Shown here: positions 1-11,795 of the stretch, one piece after another
Numbering within the stretch: position 1 is the stretch's first letter
How the letters are laid out: the number at the start of each line of letters is the position of its first letter
NCBI GenBank assembly: GCA_963971405.1
Contig: OZ020490.1
Location: forward strand, 22,841,464-22,905,463
Direction: 5' to 3'
DNA from: Psococerastis gibbosa
Lineage: Eukaryota; Arthropoda; Insecta; Psocodea; Psocidae
Length of the DNA stretch: 64,000 nucleotides
Position numbers and translations under genes: made by a program
Notes under the pieces: model-generated
Databases searched by the model: none
What the model was told of the DNA's origin: nothing
The model's input: the letters and a program-made list of their open reading frames with translations, nothing else

Positions 1-124
1 CCGAATAACTTTTTTAGCACACATGGGATCGATGGGGATTTTTGACATTTTATTTATAATGGTAGACCCAAGGTCTGTACCAAAATTTGGCTCTCCGACA
101 ATTTTGTTATTTGTTCACTGTTTT

Positions 125-399
125 CAGGCTCGGATCTACGGGGCTATAGCCCCCCACCCCCCATTAGGATCCTCAAAATGCGTAAAACCCCACTATTTCA
201 GTCCTATTTTTCACAAATTTTCTCCCGGCGGAGACCCCGGGCCCCCCTTGTGCTCGATTGTATTAATTAATTACCTATAATATAGAACCCTTATTGCTCT
301 GAAAATGCGTAAAACCCCAATATTTCAGCCCTATTTTTCAAACAAATTTCTAAATTTAGCCTTAGCCCCCTTGTTGGTCTCATTCTAGATCCGCGCCTG
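125..399. mobile_element. hAT-like MITE, TSD ACTGTTTT
   Basis: Imperfect terminal repeats CAGGCTCGGATCTA / TAGATCCGCGCCTG are flanked by an exact 8-bp duplication (117-124 and 400-407). The interior is rich in C runs and contains the motif AATGCGTAAAACCCC twice. 8-bp duplications with CA-G termini are the hAT hallmark. Confidence 0.8.
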
Positions 400-506
400 A
401 CTGTTTTCATGTCTATTTTGATCCAACATCAGATTATCCGGTAAACCATTCTCATGTCACCACAACTTACCCTACCCTCAAGCCTTGGATAATATCCCTT
501 GTCCTC

Positions 507-672
507 CAGCAGCCTGATCGGGGCGCGTTTATAATACCGGTATTTATTTAATCCACAGGTAAACAAGATAATTTTATAATGGATAGTGCTATTCAAAATT
601 TTTTTGTTTACAGTTATAATCCTAGGGTATTTATTTAACCCCGGTATTATAAACGCCTCGATCAGACTGCTG
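507..672. mobile_element. Foldback MITE (CAGCAGCCTGATCG termini)
   Basis: Left end CAGCAGCCTGATCGGGGCG and right end CGCCTCGATCAGACTGCTG are inverted copies extending about 45 bp inward. The centre (GTAAACAAGATAATTTTATA) is shared with elements at 811-949 and 41371-41540, which defines a family. Confidence 0.75.
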
Positions 673-810
673 ATTTTAATTGCCAGACGAATAGTCGAAG
701 CATATGGGCACTAAAAGCCACAGTGTTTATACTGTATGTAGCTAGTAGCTGTTAAAGGGAAAATATTGAACTTTGGACTGAGTGAGAGACCACAAGTGGG
801 TCTATACTAA

Positions 811-949
811 CTTATGGCGATTAATTTAAACCTTAACCTGGGATTAAAATTGTAAACAAGATAATTTTATAATGGAAAGTGCTATTCAACATTGTTTTGT
901 TTAATTTTTAGCCCTAAGAATAAGGTAATATTGCACTAATCGCCATAGT
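811..949. mobile_element. Related MITE (TATGGCGATTA termini)
   Basis: Terminal inverted repeats are CTTATGGCGATTA / TAATCGCCATAG. The centre matches 507-672, but the distal TIR part is missing, so the family varies at its ends. Confidence 0.65.
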
Positions 950-1405
950 AGGCCCACAGGTCATGCGCAACTAAACGGCCTTTTTAAAGGCCAACCCTGA
1001 CAACGATCTCTCAAATTTTGGACTAACTTACTATAAAGTACAGTTCAAAATTGCTGAATCATTAAAAAAAATCAAAAAACTGAAGAAAATGAAAATTAGC
1101 CATCTGGGAATTCCCAGTGGGCAACCACCCTCATGCACCCTTAATGTCCTACATGACAGTTTAAAAAATGTCGATAAGATGGATGGATTTTGCAAAAAAA
1201 TGAATTGCTTACGATAAAAAAATGCAAAAATGAGCAGTCGGGGTTCGGGCTAGAGGTAATACCCTCGGGATGATTTCAAGGGGGAGGAATTACAGTAGGG
1301 TTGTAAACAATTACACTGTCATTAGCTGATGCAGTCTCCAGGGTCAGCAAGGACGGCAGACACAAAGACTATGAAAATCATGTAGTCAAAATAATATTTA
1401 ATTGT

Positions 1406-1600
1406 TTTCTTACTTATTTGTTAGTATAAGGAAAGCTCACGATGTCACGACGGTTCAAATTTTCGAATTCGAGAATTCAACGGATTTACACGTTTAGAGG
1501 TCACAGGAACCAAAGTGTTTTATACGAAATGTCTGTCTGGACTCAATTTATGGGCAAAGCCAAACTACTCTAAACAATTTCATAAAATTCGGCATCGTAA
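1406..1600 (+). repeat. Repeat H, partial copy
   Basis: It matches the left part of repeat H: GTATAAGGAAAGCT, the 'ATTCAACGGATTTACACGTTT' region, AGGTCACAGGAACC and ACGAAATGTCTGTCTG. Diverged and truncated on the right. Confidence 0.6.
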
Positions 1601-2109
1601 GTGGGGGGAGGGGGCAAATTGAAAATTGACGTTATGAAAGTAGGGTGTTTACAATTTTCAGTATTTCTAGGCTTCTATTTATTTTTTATTTGTTTATTAT
1701 TAGTATTTCAAGGGTGATGAAAATAAAAACAAATGCTAAATGTAATAAAAAACCGACTTGCATCAAGTCCATGAATATCTTCACAGTACCTGTAAATTAC
1801 GCATAGTTGTTAGTTTTTAGTAAATAGGCTATAGTAATACAATAGTAATGATGGGGTCTACTAAAAAGCATAGCTTAGTTGGATATTTATAATGGAGTAG
1901 AAGTAATTTTTTTCTTCTTCGGCCGGTACTCCCCTGCGCAGAAGGAATGTACGCTCATTTATATTACTTTATATCAATCATCCCATTAGCTGTAACTTAG
2001 GTACCTACAGTATATCATTCTCTATTGTGATTTTTCTTTTTCTTTCATTTTCATGCTTATTTATTTTTTCCCCCTGTTCTTTTTAAATTCTTATAGTCAT
2101 TTTTTTTTA

Positions 2110-2470
2110 AATGTATCACATAGTTCTAAAATTATAAGCTGTTTTAAAGTAACAGATGAGTCAGCATGAGTCAATCCTTTGGGGTCCCCGTACCACCTAT
2201 TAATGTAACATGCTCTGATATAATGCTGTAGTAGAATGGTTGGACACAGTCCCAGGCCACGGTGTGGGCCCATAGGACAGTGGACCTCCTGATTATAGTG
2301 GATTCTGAACCACTTGGGAAACACAGTGAAGTCACACGATTATAGTTAGGACGTAACCAGGACAAGTCCTACCATGTTTCCCTACCGGCACTGTGCACAC
2401 AACCAAGTTATCTGCATCTTTGAACCTGCTCTGGTCCGCTGGATTCAACTTGGTATGGCGGCCGGCTATA
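2110..2470 (-). repeat. Dispersed repeat of unknown class (copy 1)
   Basis: Reverse complement matches 53720-53990. Conserved stretches include CACAGTGCCGGTAGGGAAACATGGTAGGACTTGTCCTGG (38 nt in that copy), TTTCCCAAGTGG and GTCCACTG. The matching translation keeps FPKWF-IH-NQEVHC in both copies, so a coding origin is possible. I do not recognise the family. Confidence 0.6.
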
Positions 2471-2604
2471 TATAATGCTGTAAAAAATGGTTATTAATAT
2501 ATTATATTATTATTATACCATCATTGTAATACAAAATTCCTGTGCCCCCCCCCCACTAACTTTTTACGAATCTAGGCCTACGTATAGTGGCCCATTAAAT
2601 AAAT

Positions 2605-2755
2605 AAATAAATCGATGGCCAGGTGGTAACGTGCTTGCGCACTTGTGTCTTTACACGCCATGTGATCGGAGACGTGTCGTAGCTCAACACGGGTAATAAC
2701 CTAGCGAGGCGACTGAAGAGGTCAATCGGATACATGCATTAAATTGTTTGCATGC
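2605..2755 (+). repeat. tRNA-derived SINE candidate, family 2
   Basis: TGGCCAGGTGG at 2616-2626 fits a Pol III box A. The following about 120 bp matches, in the same order, the reverse complement of 15880-16030 and 45256-45410. The box B is degenerate. Confidence 0.5.
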
Positions 2756-2890
2756 GATTAATCTTAAAAAAAAAAAAATCTTTTCCTTGTCCAGTATTCC
2801 CTGGACATGGAGCATATATTACAAAAATACAATACATAATAATACCATCCCGCATCCCCAAGCTAGCGTTTATTTGGGACAAATAATAAT
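2740..2890 (-). mobile_element. 3' terminal fragment of the same hairpin-bearing LINE
   Basis: The reverse complement matches the last about 110 bp of the 37171-37800 element, including the GGGATGCGGGATGG segment and the terminal stem-loop (one mismatch in the stem), followed by an A/T homopolymer. Only the 3' end was inserted or retained. Confidence 0.75.
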
Positions 2891-2940
2891 AAATAATAGT
2901 AATAAATAATATTGACTTTATTATAGCTGAGACCACCCTA

Positions 2941-3140
2941 GCGTTGATCCCTTGTCCAATGCCAACGACCCCATGGTTTTCAGTTATTAGTTATATTGTT
3001 TCCGTATGAATTTTAGGCTTTTGGCAAACTGGTGTACGTCCTCGATGTCAACCTAAATCGGCTACAAGCGATAATAGACAAGCTGGGACATGCTTACGAT
3101 TGACGCACTGTAACAGGCGACAGCATGACCTAACCAAGTA
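2941..3140 (+). repeat. Dispersed repeat R3
   Basis: Contains CCCTTGTCCAATGCCAACG, TGATGTCAACCTA-like, CGCTTGTAGCC-like and AGACAAGCTGGGAC segments, also found at 11205-11545, inverted at 14390-14560, and partly at 37838-37935. Class unknown. Confidence 0.5.
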
Positions 3141-4118
3141 TAGATACGAGTTAAATTATTGACCTATAACATTTCAACAATAATTATTCGCCTACCTAAT
3201 CTCTGTTGTGTACTACGCTATATCAATTGGAGTAATTAATTTAAATAATTTAACACATACAGTATGTACATGAAAAAAATCAGCCTATAGCCGTCAGAAA
3301 ATATTCATAGGCCTACAAGTGCGTTCACGGAAGCTAGCCAATGTAAAAAAATAGGGAAACACACCTCTTTTTGATTCATAAAAATTTAAAATACGCCAAA
3401 AAATCTCTCCACCTGCATGGTTGCAATTAAAAGTTACAGATTATAATATAAATAAAAGCACAGTTTGAAGGTTTGTAACGCGGCTACTCAATCGATATGC
3501 AGTAGCACACGAGGGAGGCAAGTTCTTGTAATGCCCAGGCGTCAAAATAAGCACCACCCCTCGCTTCCTTTTCATACTTAGCTTATACAAACAACTCAAC
3601 TCCCCTCGATTCTCCATTTGAGTCGCCCTTCTTTGAACCATTTTTTTTTTTCTTTATTTCTTCAGAGAATTTCTTTTTAATTACGTATCCGTCCGTCGAA
3701 TTTCATTTCTAATTTTGTCAGGTTTTATTTTCGTTCTCTGTTTTTGTATTTTTTTTTTCTTTTGTTGAACTTTTTTTTTCTTTCTTCTACTGTGTGGTTT
3801 ATTTCGGGGGAAATTTTCAGACGAAGAATTTGAAATTGACTATCATTTCTTTTTTTATGGTTGCGAACTGAAGATTTTATAGCGGCTTCAACTTTAATGT
3901 GTTTAAGAAAAAAATGTAGGCTATATAATTATAAATAGCATATAATTATTATTTTTTATTTTTTGGTACATAAATGATCTTAAGCAAAAATTTTCCAGCC
4001 GGATGTCCGGTTGTCTAAATGTCTAATATACTGTATATATTTTTAAAATAATCATAACACCAGATAGAAGAACTCAGTTTTGAAAGTAAATACTGCAGTA
4101 GGAGGAGTTTGGTTTAGT

Positions 4119-4401
4119 CAGTACTCAGTAGCGGACTCAGCTTTTTATTTTGGGGAGAGTTATCCATCAAAATGCCGTCTCAGGTATGAACTGAGAATAA
4201 AAAAATACGGTATTTGATTTAAGTAACTAATATAGTTTTTCCGAACAATTCTGGTTGGTACATACAGAACGAAAAGAAACCATTTAAAGAAGTATTACAA
4301 CAACACTTTTCATAATTCATGTTTAAAAAAAAAATTAATTTATCATTTTCCCGCCTTTTTAAAATTCATGACCCCCCCCCCCCCCTATGTGTCCGCCACT
4401 C
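4119..4401. mobile_element. hAT-like MITE, TSD GGTTTAGT
   Basis: Exact 8-bp duplications are at 4111-4118 and 4402-4409. The termini carry CAGTAGCGGACTC / GTGTCCGCCACTC, related to the element at 39040-39299; the left terminus has an extra CAGTACT. Confidence 0.75.
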
Positions 4402-4440
4402 GGTTTAGTAAGGAAGGGATCACTTCCCGTTATCCCCTAA

Positions 4441-4603
4441 AGGCGGGTATTCCACATACGTCAATCGTCAATGAAAAATTGAAAAATGACGTAACAATGA
4501 CGTAAATTGACGTGGTAGCAGAATTTTTAGTATGTCTTTAATGTCTGCTAAAACTTCATTTTTCAATTTTTCATTGACGATTGACGTATGTGGAATACCC
4601 GCC
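4441..4603. mobile_element. Harbinger-like foldback MITE, TSD TAA
   Basis: Inverted repeats of nearly 50 bp start GGCGGGTATTCCACATACGT. TAA flanks both ends (4438-4440, 4604-4606). The interior holds GACGTGGTAGCAGA, shared with 17273, 32327 and 56957 elements. TWA duplication is typical of PIF/Harbinger; no transposase is present. Confidence 0.8.
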
Positions 4604-4971
4604 TAATGGACATAAAGCTAGGTTTGTCCAGTAATAAAACAAAAAGTAACATACCAAACCAATCATAAATACAGCTAGTGGAAACATGGTGCTTCTTATT
4701 GCTGGCATTTTTGACTTAAATTGAATCAACTTGTCAAAGTGAACAATCTAAACACTGTGCATTCTTCTGCTGCTATATATTCGACCAACTAAATAACCGT
4801 CGACATGATAGAAACTGCCAAAAAAACCTGCATTCCCGAATATGCAAACACTTGAAAGTCTGATAGAGTGATAGGAGTTGGCAAGTTTGTGAGACGGTGA
4901 TTGGTAGAGTCGGGATGACTAATATATCAGGACTATAGCAAAGCAAATACAGGACCTAGTACAGGGACTAA

Positions 4972-5342
4972 GGCCGGCGACAAACTATCCCTTTTTGCCG
5001 TCCCGCAAAAAGGGACTGGTTTGAAGGGATGGCATGAATGCATTAATAAGCGCGGTCACGCTGTTCCGGTGGCACCGTGCCGTCGATTATGGACCGGATA
5101 GTGCTGTAACCGCGGACACGGGAGAAATAAATAAACTTTCAGATGAGTGAGGCAAGATAGCATTTCAACACATGCGACACTGTAACTTGATTTGAGTAAG
5201 ATTGATCGGATCAAGACTATAAAATACTCAAATCAGCAATTTTTAATCGGTCGCAGCGGACAGTGTGTCCGCGACGTGTCATTCCGCCAGAATGCATCCC
5301 TCTCAGCCGCATACGACAAAAAGGGATAGTGTGTCGCCGGCC
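4972..5342. mobile_element. 371-bp TIR element (GGCCGGCGACA termini)
   Basis: GGCCGGCGACAAACTATCCC at the left and its inverse (GGGATAGTGTGTCGCCGGCC) at the right. It is markedly GC-richer than its surroundings. No clear target duplication, so superfamily unassigned. Confidence 0.7.
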
Positions 5343-5400
5343 GAACATATAGCTGCCTGAGCGAAAGAAAGGTGTAACCAGAGGAGCAAAATGTGAAACC

Positions 5401-5772
5401 TCAGGTTACAGAAAGGAGACGAACCGGGTTACAAAGCAGTAGTACCAAAACCCAACCAATTTCGACATAGAAAAATAAAAAACAATCCGAACCATTGAAA
5501 CCGTTCGCATTTATTTGATTTGAAACCTCGTAAATACCCGAAATATTTAAGCTTTCCCATTTCCCATGTAAAAAGCGAAATAAGGTAACGCCTCTATTGC
5601 AGTTTACAAATTTGCCTACAGCAGAACCAGCAGCCGTATTGGTCGGCAGTGTTTCTGTTGTTATCGAAACAGGTAAACTAATTTTGATTGGTCGCAGATA
5701 AATATCGGATGGGTGATAAACATCAGGTAGATGTTTTATACAAAACTTGAGAACCCTGGAGATTTCCGACAT
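5401..5772 (-). CDS. Unrecognised 123-codon open frame
   Basis: The frame opens MSEISRVLKFCIKHLPDVYH and is longer than most chance frames in this AT-rich DNA. I recognise no domain; there is a hydrophobic stretch near the C-terminus. No splice or promoter signal supports it, so it could be an old TE-derived or random frame. Confidence 0.2.
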   Translation of the reverse strand: MSEISRVLKFCIKHLPDVYHPSDIYLRPIKISLPVSITTETLPTNTAAGSAVGKFVNCNRGVTLFRFLHGKWESLNISGIYEVSNQINANGFNGSDCFLFFYVEIGWVLVLLLCNPVRLLSVT

Positions 5773-8158
5773 TTAATAATAAACTTATTTAAATAATTAT
5801 TTCAAAATTAACCCCCGGTGTTTAATTATTTAAAAAAAAAAAATTGAATGATACAGAATTGTTTAATGTCTCTAAAATTTCCAAAATGTTAAGAAATGTA
5901 GGTACTCTTAGAAGATTTAGAGTCTTGAAATGAGTACGGAGCATATTAGATGATAAGGGAATGAAGGTGCAAGTTTAGTAGTTGCGTTACGGCGGGCTTG
6001 GAGGGGGGCTGTTGAAAAATTTGTTGCAAAAGTTGTTATCAGTGGGTGCAGTGTGACGATTTTTGGATAAAAGAAGACTTAAAGAATTTAAAGTGATTAA
6101 TTACAAAACCATGAGGTATTGTGTCTGGTGTAACAGATGTGAATCAGTATTCATGTTGCACATTGTTATTTTCAGACTTTATTAAATAAGTCTACCATAT
6201 TTTTACATTCTTTTTAGATTTTTCAGTATCGTCCAGATACTATCCTTGAGAAATTGAAATAGATTGTTTTACATTGAAAATGTATAGCGCATATTAACTG
6301 TACATTAACAGTATGTAAATTTGATCAAAAATCAGGATCGATTATGCATTTAACTTTACCAATTTTCATCTGATCACTATCGGTGAACCGATCGAAATTT
6401 ATACTATAGCACCTAATTATTACCTATCTATAAATAAATAATAAGTAAACAAACGTATGTTGCCGGTGCCCAAATTAGCACATGTGCAATGAGGCACTTA
6501 GTATAGAGACAAAAAGCATGTAATTCGCCAACACTGTGAGCTAAATTAGGATTAATTATTTTTGAGGTTTGCAACATAAGCAGGTAGGCAGATTCTTTTC
6601 AAAAATTAGAATAGGAACTTACAGTAAATTCTGTAAATTAGTGAAGTTATTTTGAAATTATCTGCGGATTATTGACTTAGGAAGCGGTCGGTTCTGTCCT
6701 TAGACTGGTTCAAAAGTAATAAACTATCTGAAACCCGAAAAAAACTACACTAGAACATTGAGAAATTCATTGCATATGTCCGAATTTTTGCTTTAAAAAA
6801 AATAGCAGCATAATAAAGGTAATACAGTACCAAAAAACGGCCCTGGATAATATAAATATATGTCTTCAAATAAAATTTCATATATAGGCTATTAAATTAT
6901 TATATATTAGAATCAGAGATATGGGAACTTTTAAACAAATGTATATCCTATAAGAAAAGCAGTACCGAAAAATAAAAATAAAATAATAACCGAGCAAACA
7001 ACTTAATGTAATTTACCGTCGGAACTGAAGAATAACATATTCGGCTCGCATCAGCAATGTCTATATTACTATTTTACGTCAGCTTCGCCCATGGGCTGGG
7101 AAAATATTTTAAGTTAATAATATATTTATTATTCAAATCAAATCAAATATATATTTATTCCAATTTTTTCCAACAAGAGAAGTATACATAAAATGACAAA
7201 ATTAGTATTAACTTTAAATACGTTAAAATACTTAAGTTATATTACATTCAATACTTTACAAGGAATTATAACCAGCCCAACTGTGTTTACAAAATTAATT
7301 GTTTATACCACAGCCGCACAGACATGAAAATTTTCTTAAGAGAAATTTATAAAAAACACAGTTTTTTGTAGTAAATTTGCATTGCCAGCACAAATGATAT
7401 TATATTATAACTTTTAGAAAAACAAGATAAAGATAAACTGGTTTTATAAATAGTCAGCAAATCAGTTGTATTGGATAAATAGTCAGTTTTTTTTTAGAAA
7501 GTTTGTATGTTTTTTTTATGAATTTTTCATAAGAGCATTTTCATTGTGGTGGCTATGAAACCAGGTATTTTGTCAAAAATACCGGAGATAAAAACTGTTT
7601 ACAAAAATTTGGAAATCTTTCTTTAACTTTCAAACGCTTAATTATTTAAGTAAAGTTAATTATGTGAAGGCTTAACTTCAAATCTCGTTCCCGCTTTAGT
7701 AGGCCCACGGTGTAAAGTCGAACTAACTTCATGAGTTGAATAGTAAAATCAAAGGTGTAAACGAGCTCTTTTACATCAAGTCAGATTCATTATATTTTAG
7801 GCTTGAAAACAGCATTTGCTTGATTGCTACGTCGAATGTGAAATTAAGCTAATGCCTTAAGCTATACTTATGGACTGTTTTTGCGCTAAATATCCGGGGG
7901 TTCCCACTTATAGGTCGCATACAGCATGCACTATAGAATATGCCACCATATAGAAGAATCAAATATACCGTATGCGACTTCTCGATTTTATCAATACGTA
8001 CGAACTTTCCCTGGCGGAAGGAATACTTTTTTTCAGACAATTGGAATCTGATACTTGATGGCAATTACTATGGTTTTTGGTAGCGTGGCAGCAGCCAAGT
8101 TTTCCTCCAAATTTTCATTGTTAGAGCTGTCCATAATAAGTAATTTAATATTATGTCT
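5773..8158. other. AT-rich region without recognisable genes
   Basis: No ORF with family resemblance and no clear TIR pair. Poly(A)/poly(T) tracts and scattered ATAAATA repeats only. Confidence 0.5.
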
Positions 8159-8166
8159 CTCTCAGC

Positions 8167-8331
8167 CATGGCTGTGCCCAGGGGTCCATGTGGTCCGGAC
8201 CCCCCCCCCCCCGAAATAAATTTTTGTATGTAAACCTGTATGGTTTGAAGAATTTATCTATTAATTCATTAATAAATTACATTAAAAAGTTTTTGGACCC
8301 CCTCCCCCCGAAATCAAAGGGCACGGCCTTG
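8167..8331. mobile_element. hAT-like MITE (CAAGGCCGTGCCC family), TSD CTCTCAGC
   Basis: Termini CATGGCTGTGCCC / GGGCACGGCCTTG are flanked by identical octamers (8159-8166, 8332-8339). The interior has C runs and TTTGTATGTAAACCTG, shared with 40832-41013 and the 34-35 kb array. Confidence 0.85.
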
Positions 8332-11204
8332 CTCTCAGCCACCACTAATCTAACGAAAAATAATTTGAAAATAGTTTTCAGGCTTGAAACCATAGAGAAC
8401 TTATTTACAGGAGATTTCAGGCTAACTTAGTTCAATATTCGTCTGACAATTAAAATCCCGGGGACAACCACGATTTACCCTATCCCAAAGCATTGCAATC
8501 TTACACGTAGTTTTACTTTGAAACCTCTATCACTGGCCATAAACCCCAATGGTCAGGCTCAGCTTTAAGGGGTTGTAAACTCCCTCGCGCATTCCTTGAA
8601 GATAATATTATGAAAATGTGAGTTTTGTGCCCAATTTAATTTTTTTCAATAACCCTTAACTGAAAACACTCTGGATTTATATTATTATTCACAATTGACC
8701 TTCTTTTTCGAATATGAATATAATATATGAAATAAAAAATAATAATTTTGCGTGTCTACCCCCCCCCCCATTGGAAAAGTCCCAAAGCTGCGCCTGCCTG
8801 GCGGCTGGTAAGGCGGCGATTCCTTCCATGCTATCCGTCGGGGAAATTTAGATCTAGCCTACAGTACAATAATTACAGTAACTGTTTTCCTCTTTGTCTG
8901 GGTGGGTTTTTAAACTACATTAAAGTACTAGAATAAAATAAGTAAGACTGTCCCTCAGTATTCCAGCCTTTTATTACTGAAAATACATAACTTACAACTC
9001 TACACATACAAATTGTATATTGAATGTAGACACACAGTGTATGAGTGTAGTGTGCCCAAAATTAAAAATACAATATAGGCGTCGTTATTGCCCTTCTACA
9101 ATAAATACGAGTAAATACCTACTGGCTTTAAGGGGCATATTAAAAAAAGAGCACAATAGACCACAAGTACCTATAGGTACATACGAAAAACTTACACTAA
9201 ATAATTATTTAAAAAAAACTGTGGTACTAAGCCTAACAGGAAGATTTACTAAATACTTTAAACTATCGGTCGTCAATTCAATTCTACCCTAAATATCGGC
9301 TTTTTTATAATATCATTCGTTAAAGATGCTTTCACTATTAAGTTATTGAGACTCTCAAACTGTTCAAAACTAGGAATAAAACTTAATAAAACTAATAACA
9401 ATAAAAATCTAACTACAAAAAAAAGCACTAATCTAATAAAACACTTAAAACAATTGTTAATAAACCTATTGAGAAGGCCCACACAGTCCATACTGATGTA
9501 GTATCGTAAAGGATCATATTAAAACAACTCGAAGCAGTAATTTATGCATTACGAAAATTTCAACAAGAGAACGCCTAAAAAACTGCTAGGTTCAGTATGG
9601 TTCAAAAAGTCAAGAAACCAACCCTACTTTCCCAAAACAGTGGGTTGGTTGGGTGGAAAAAAATGCCCCCGATTAGACCAAAAATGGAAGGGGGTGCCGC
9701 TGTAGGGGAGGGGCTAACAGTGAGCACTGTGGGTGCGAGAGAGAAAGCACGACAACCCAAACAGATATTCCCCATGATTTAGGAGCTTAAAGCTTGTTGG
9801 AAGGCCGGCTAGATTACTTGTGCAGCTCAAAGTATTTTCGAGGTATTTTAAAAGTATCTTGTGGATTTCCGGTACTTAACTGGACAATTCTATTTATACT
9901 GAGGTTTAGTAATCCAATGATTATATCGGGCCGTTTTTTCTCGTGTTTTTCAAGTTGGTTTATGTTATGTTTACCGTTTTATTTTTGAAGTGCGTGTAAA
10001 TTTTAGTGGTTTTAAACGTTAATTTTAGTGCTTTTTAAGGTGGGATAAAGTTTTTAATTTTTGTATTTGTGTTAGGTCATTGTGCGATTGTTGTAGGGTT
10101 AGGAGACTGGCAGGCAATAATTAAGGGGACCATCCGTCCCGTTTTCATTTTCCGTTGTCCCCAAAAATAGTCTCGTGACATGTTAGTGTGCTAGTGTTCC
10201 TTGAAAGTGCCCGTTAATTGTCACGACAATGGAATTAGCTACAGGGAATAAAATATAGAAATAAATAAATTTCTTAAAATAAAATTCTAGTAAAACAGTA
10301 GTGAAAAAACGTACTAGGCCAAGTTCGCTATAGATTTCCAACTAATCTCCCTGGGGTATGCTCCTATGTTAAAAGGAGTGTGTTTTCCCCCAGTGGCGCT
10401 AACTTATAACATGCCCAGGTGCTCAAGGCTCAAACACCCCCAACTTTTAATAGAAGGGGGATAAGTGCCTCCTAAATATATTACAGGCGAACTGCAATCA
10501 TTCAAATTCAAACCACAACGGACTAACACTGTATACACTGCAGTTCTGTCCACAGCAGCATATTTGAAAGTATAACTAACGCGTGTTATACCCCACATCC
10601 TCTGATATACTCTACAAATTTACTTTGGGGGTCCAAACCACGGTATCTACGTGTTTAAAATTGCCATGATGATCCCCAATTTTCGAAAGAATATGTACTC
10701 AAAGTAGAAGAACGTGCGTTACTAAAATATCAACATTTCAAATTTAGTATGATTGGCGCAATCTAACAGCTGGTATACTAACAACTCCTGTCGGTCAACT
10801 CAGTGGCGCATTAACCTTTGTGAATGAAACCAACCCAATGGGGCGGCCACTAGTTATCATTTTCTTTATTTAAAAAAATCAGATGACAACAGAACACGAA
10901 ATTGTAACCACTCATAGTGTTTTTCTCCAATTTTAACAGTTTTTGAAGTTTTCAATTTTAAAGTGCTAAAATGAGTCATTGTGGGGGGCTTTTGGGGAGG
11001 CACCGCTTTGCCTCTTTGGCGGCCTTTTTGTGGAGGCCCAAGGGCCATGGCCTCACTGGTTTCATGGTTAATCCAAACTTAAAGGACACATCTAAATACA
11101 ATATTAAAACACCCCTATTAATTATTTGAAGGGATTTTTATGGACGTAGGTCTATTGAACCTTTTTCAATGTTAACGACATTATTAGTAGCAATTGCTAC
11201 GGCA

Positions 11205-11545
11205 TGAATTTTTGGTATGTAAATATGTAAATGGTACACGTCCTCAATGTAAGTAAGTAAGATATATAATACAAAATTTACAGGTACAGTTTACATTGTA
11301 TACCTCAGCACTAAGTACTCATGTATGAGACTTGCATCACTGGGGAAATTTCGATATAAAAGAATAGTCATGAAATGAATAGAAGATTTTAACTTACAGT
11401 TAGTTTGAATAATTATAACATTAGTTTTAAAAAAAAATTGAAAATATAAATACCGGCAGCAAACTATAATGGACAAGCTGAGACAAACTTACCATTGACG
11501 CAATGTAACAAGCGTAAGCATGACTTAACCAAGTTCGAGTATATA
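11205..11545 (+). repeat. Dispersed repeat R3, copy
   Basis: Shares the GACAAGCTGAGACAAACTTACCATTGACGCAATG block with 14400-14460 and 3090-3140. The two halves are separated by about 200 bp of unrelated AT-rich DNA. Confidence 0.45.
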
Positions 11546-11725
11546 TAGAAAGACCCCAAGTTCAAAAAGTTGAATATTCCAGTACCCAAAAACGTTTTGT
11601 AGAAACATTTCCTGGCTGTTTTCGTCTCTAAAATCAAAATGTTCTTTGTTGAAATGCAGTTCAGAACCTTATAGTGCTTAAAAACCTACTATTTCCCTAC
11701 TATTTTCATTTTTTTAATTGTAAGA

Positions 11726-11795
11726 ATGGGCCGAAAGGCCCAAAATTCGCCCATAAGGAAAATAAAGACAATTTTCTTTCTTTGTTTCTGGTCTG
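11726..11795 (+). repeat. Possible LINE 3' end with GAAA-tetraloop hairpin
   Basis: GGGCCGAAAGGCCC is a perfect 5-bp stem with a GAAA loop, followed by AATAAAGA and a TTCTTTC-type simple tail. This layout resembles a LINE 3' UTR end, but no coding remnant adjoins it. Confidence 0.35.
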
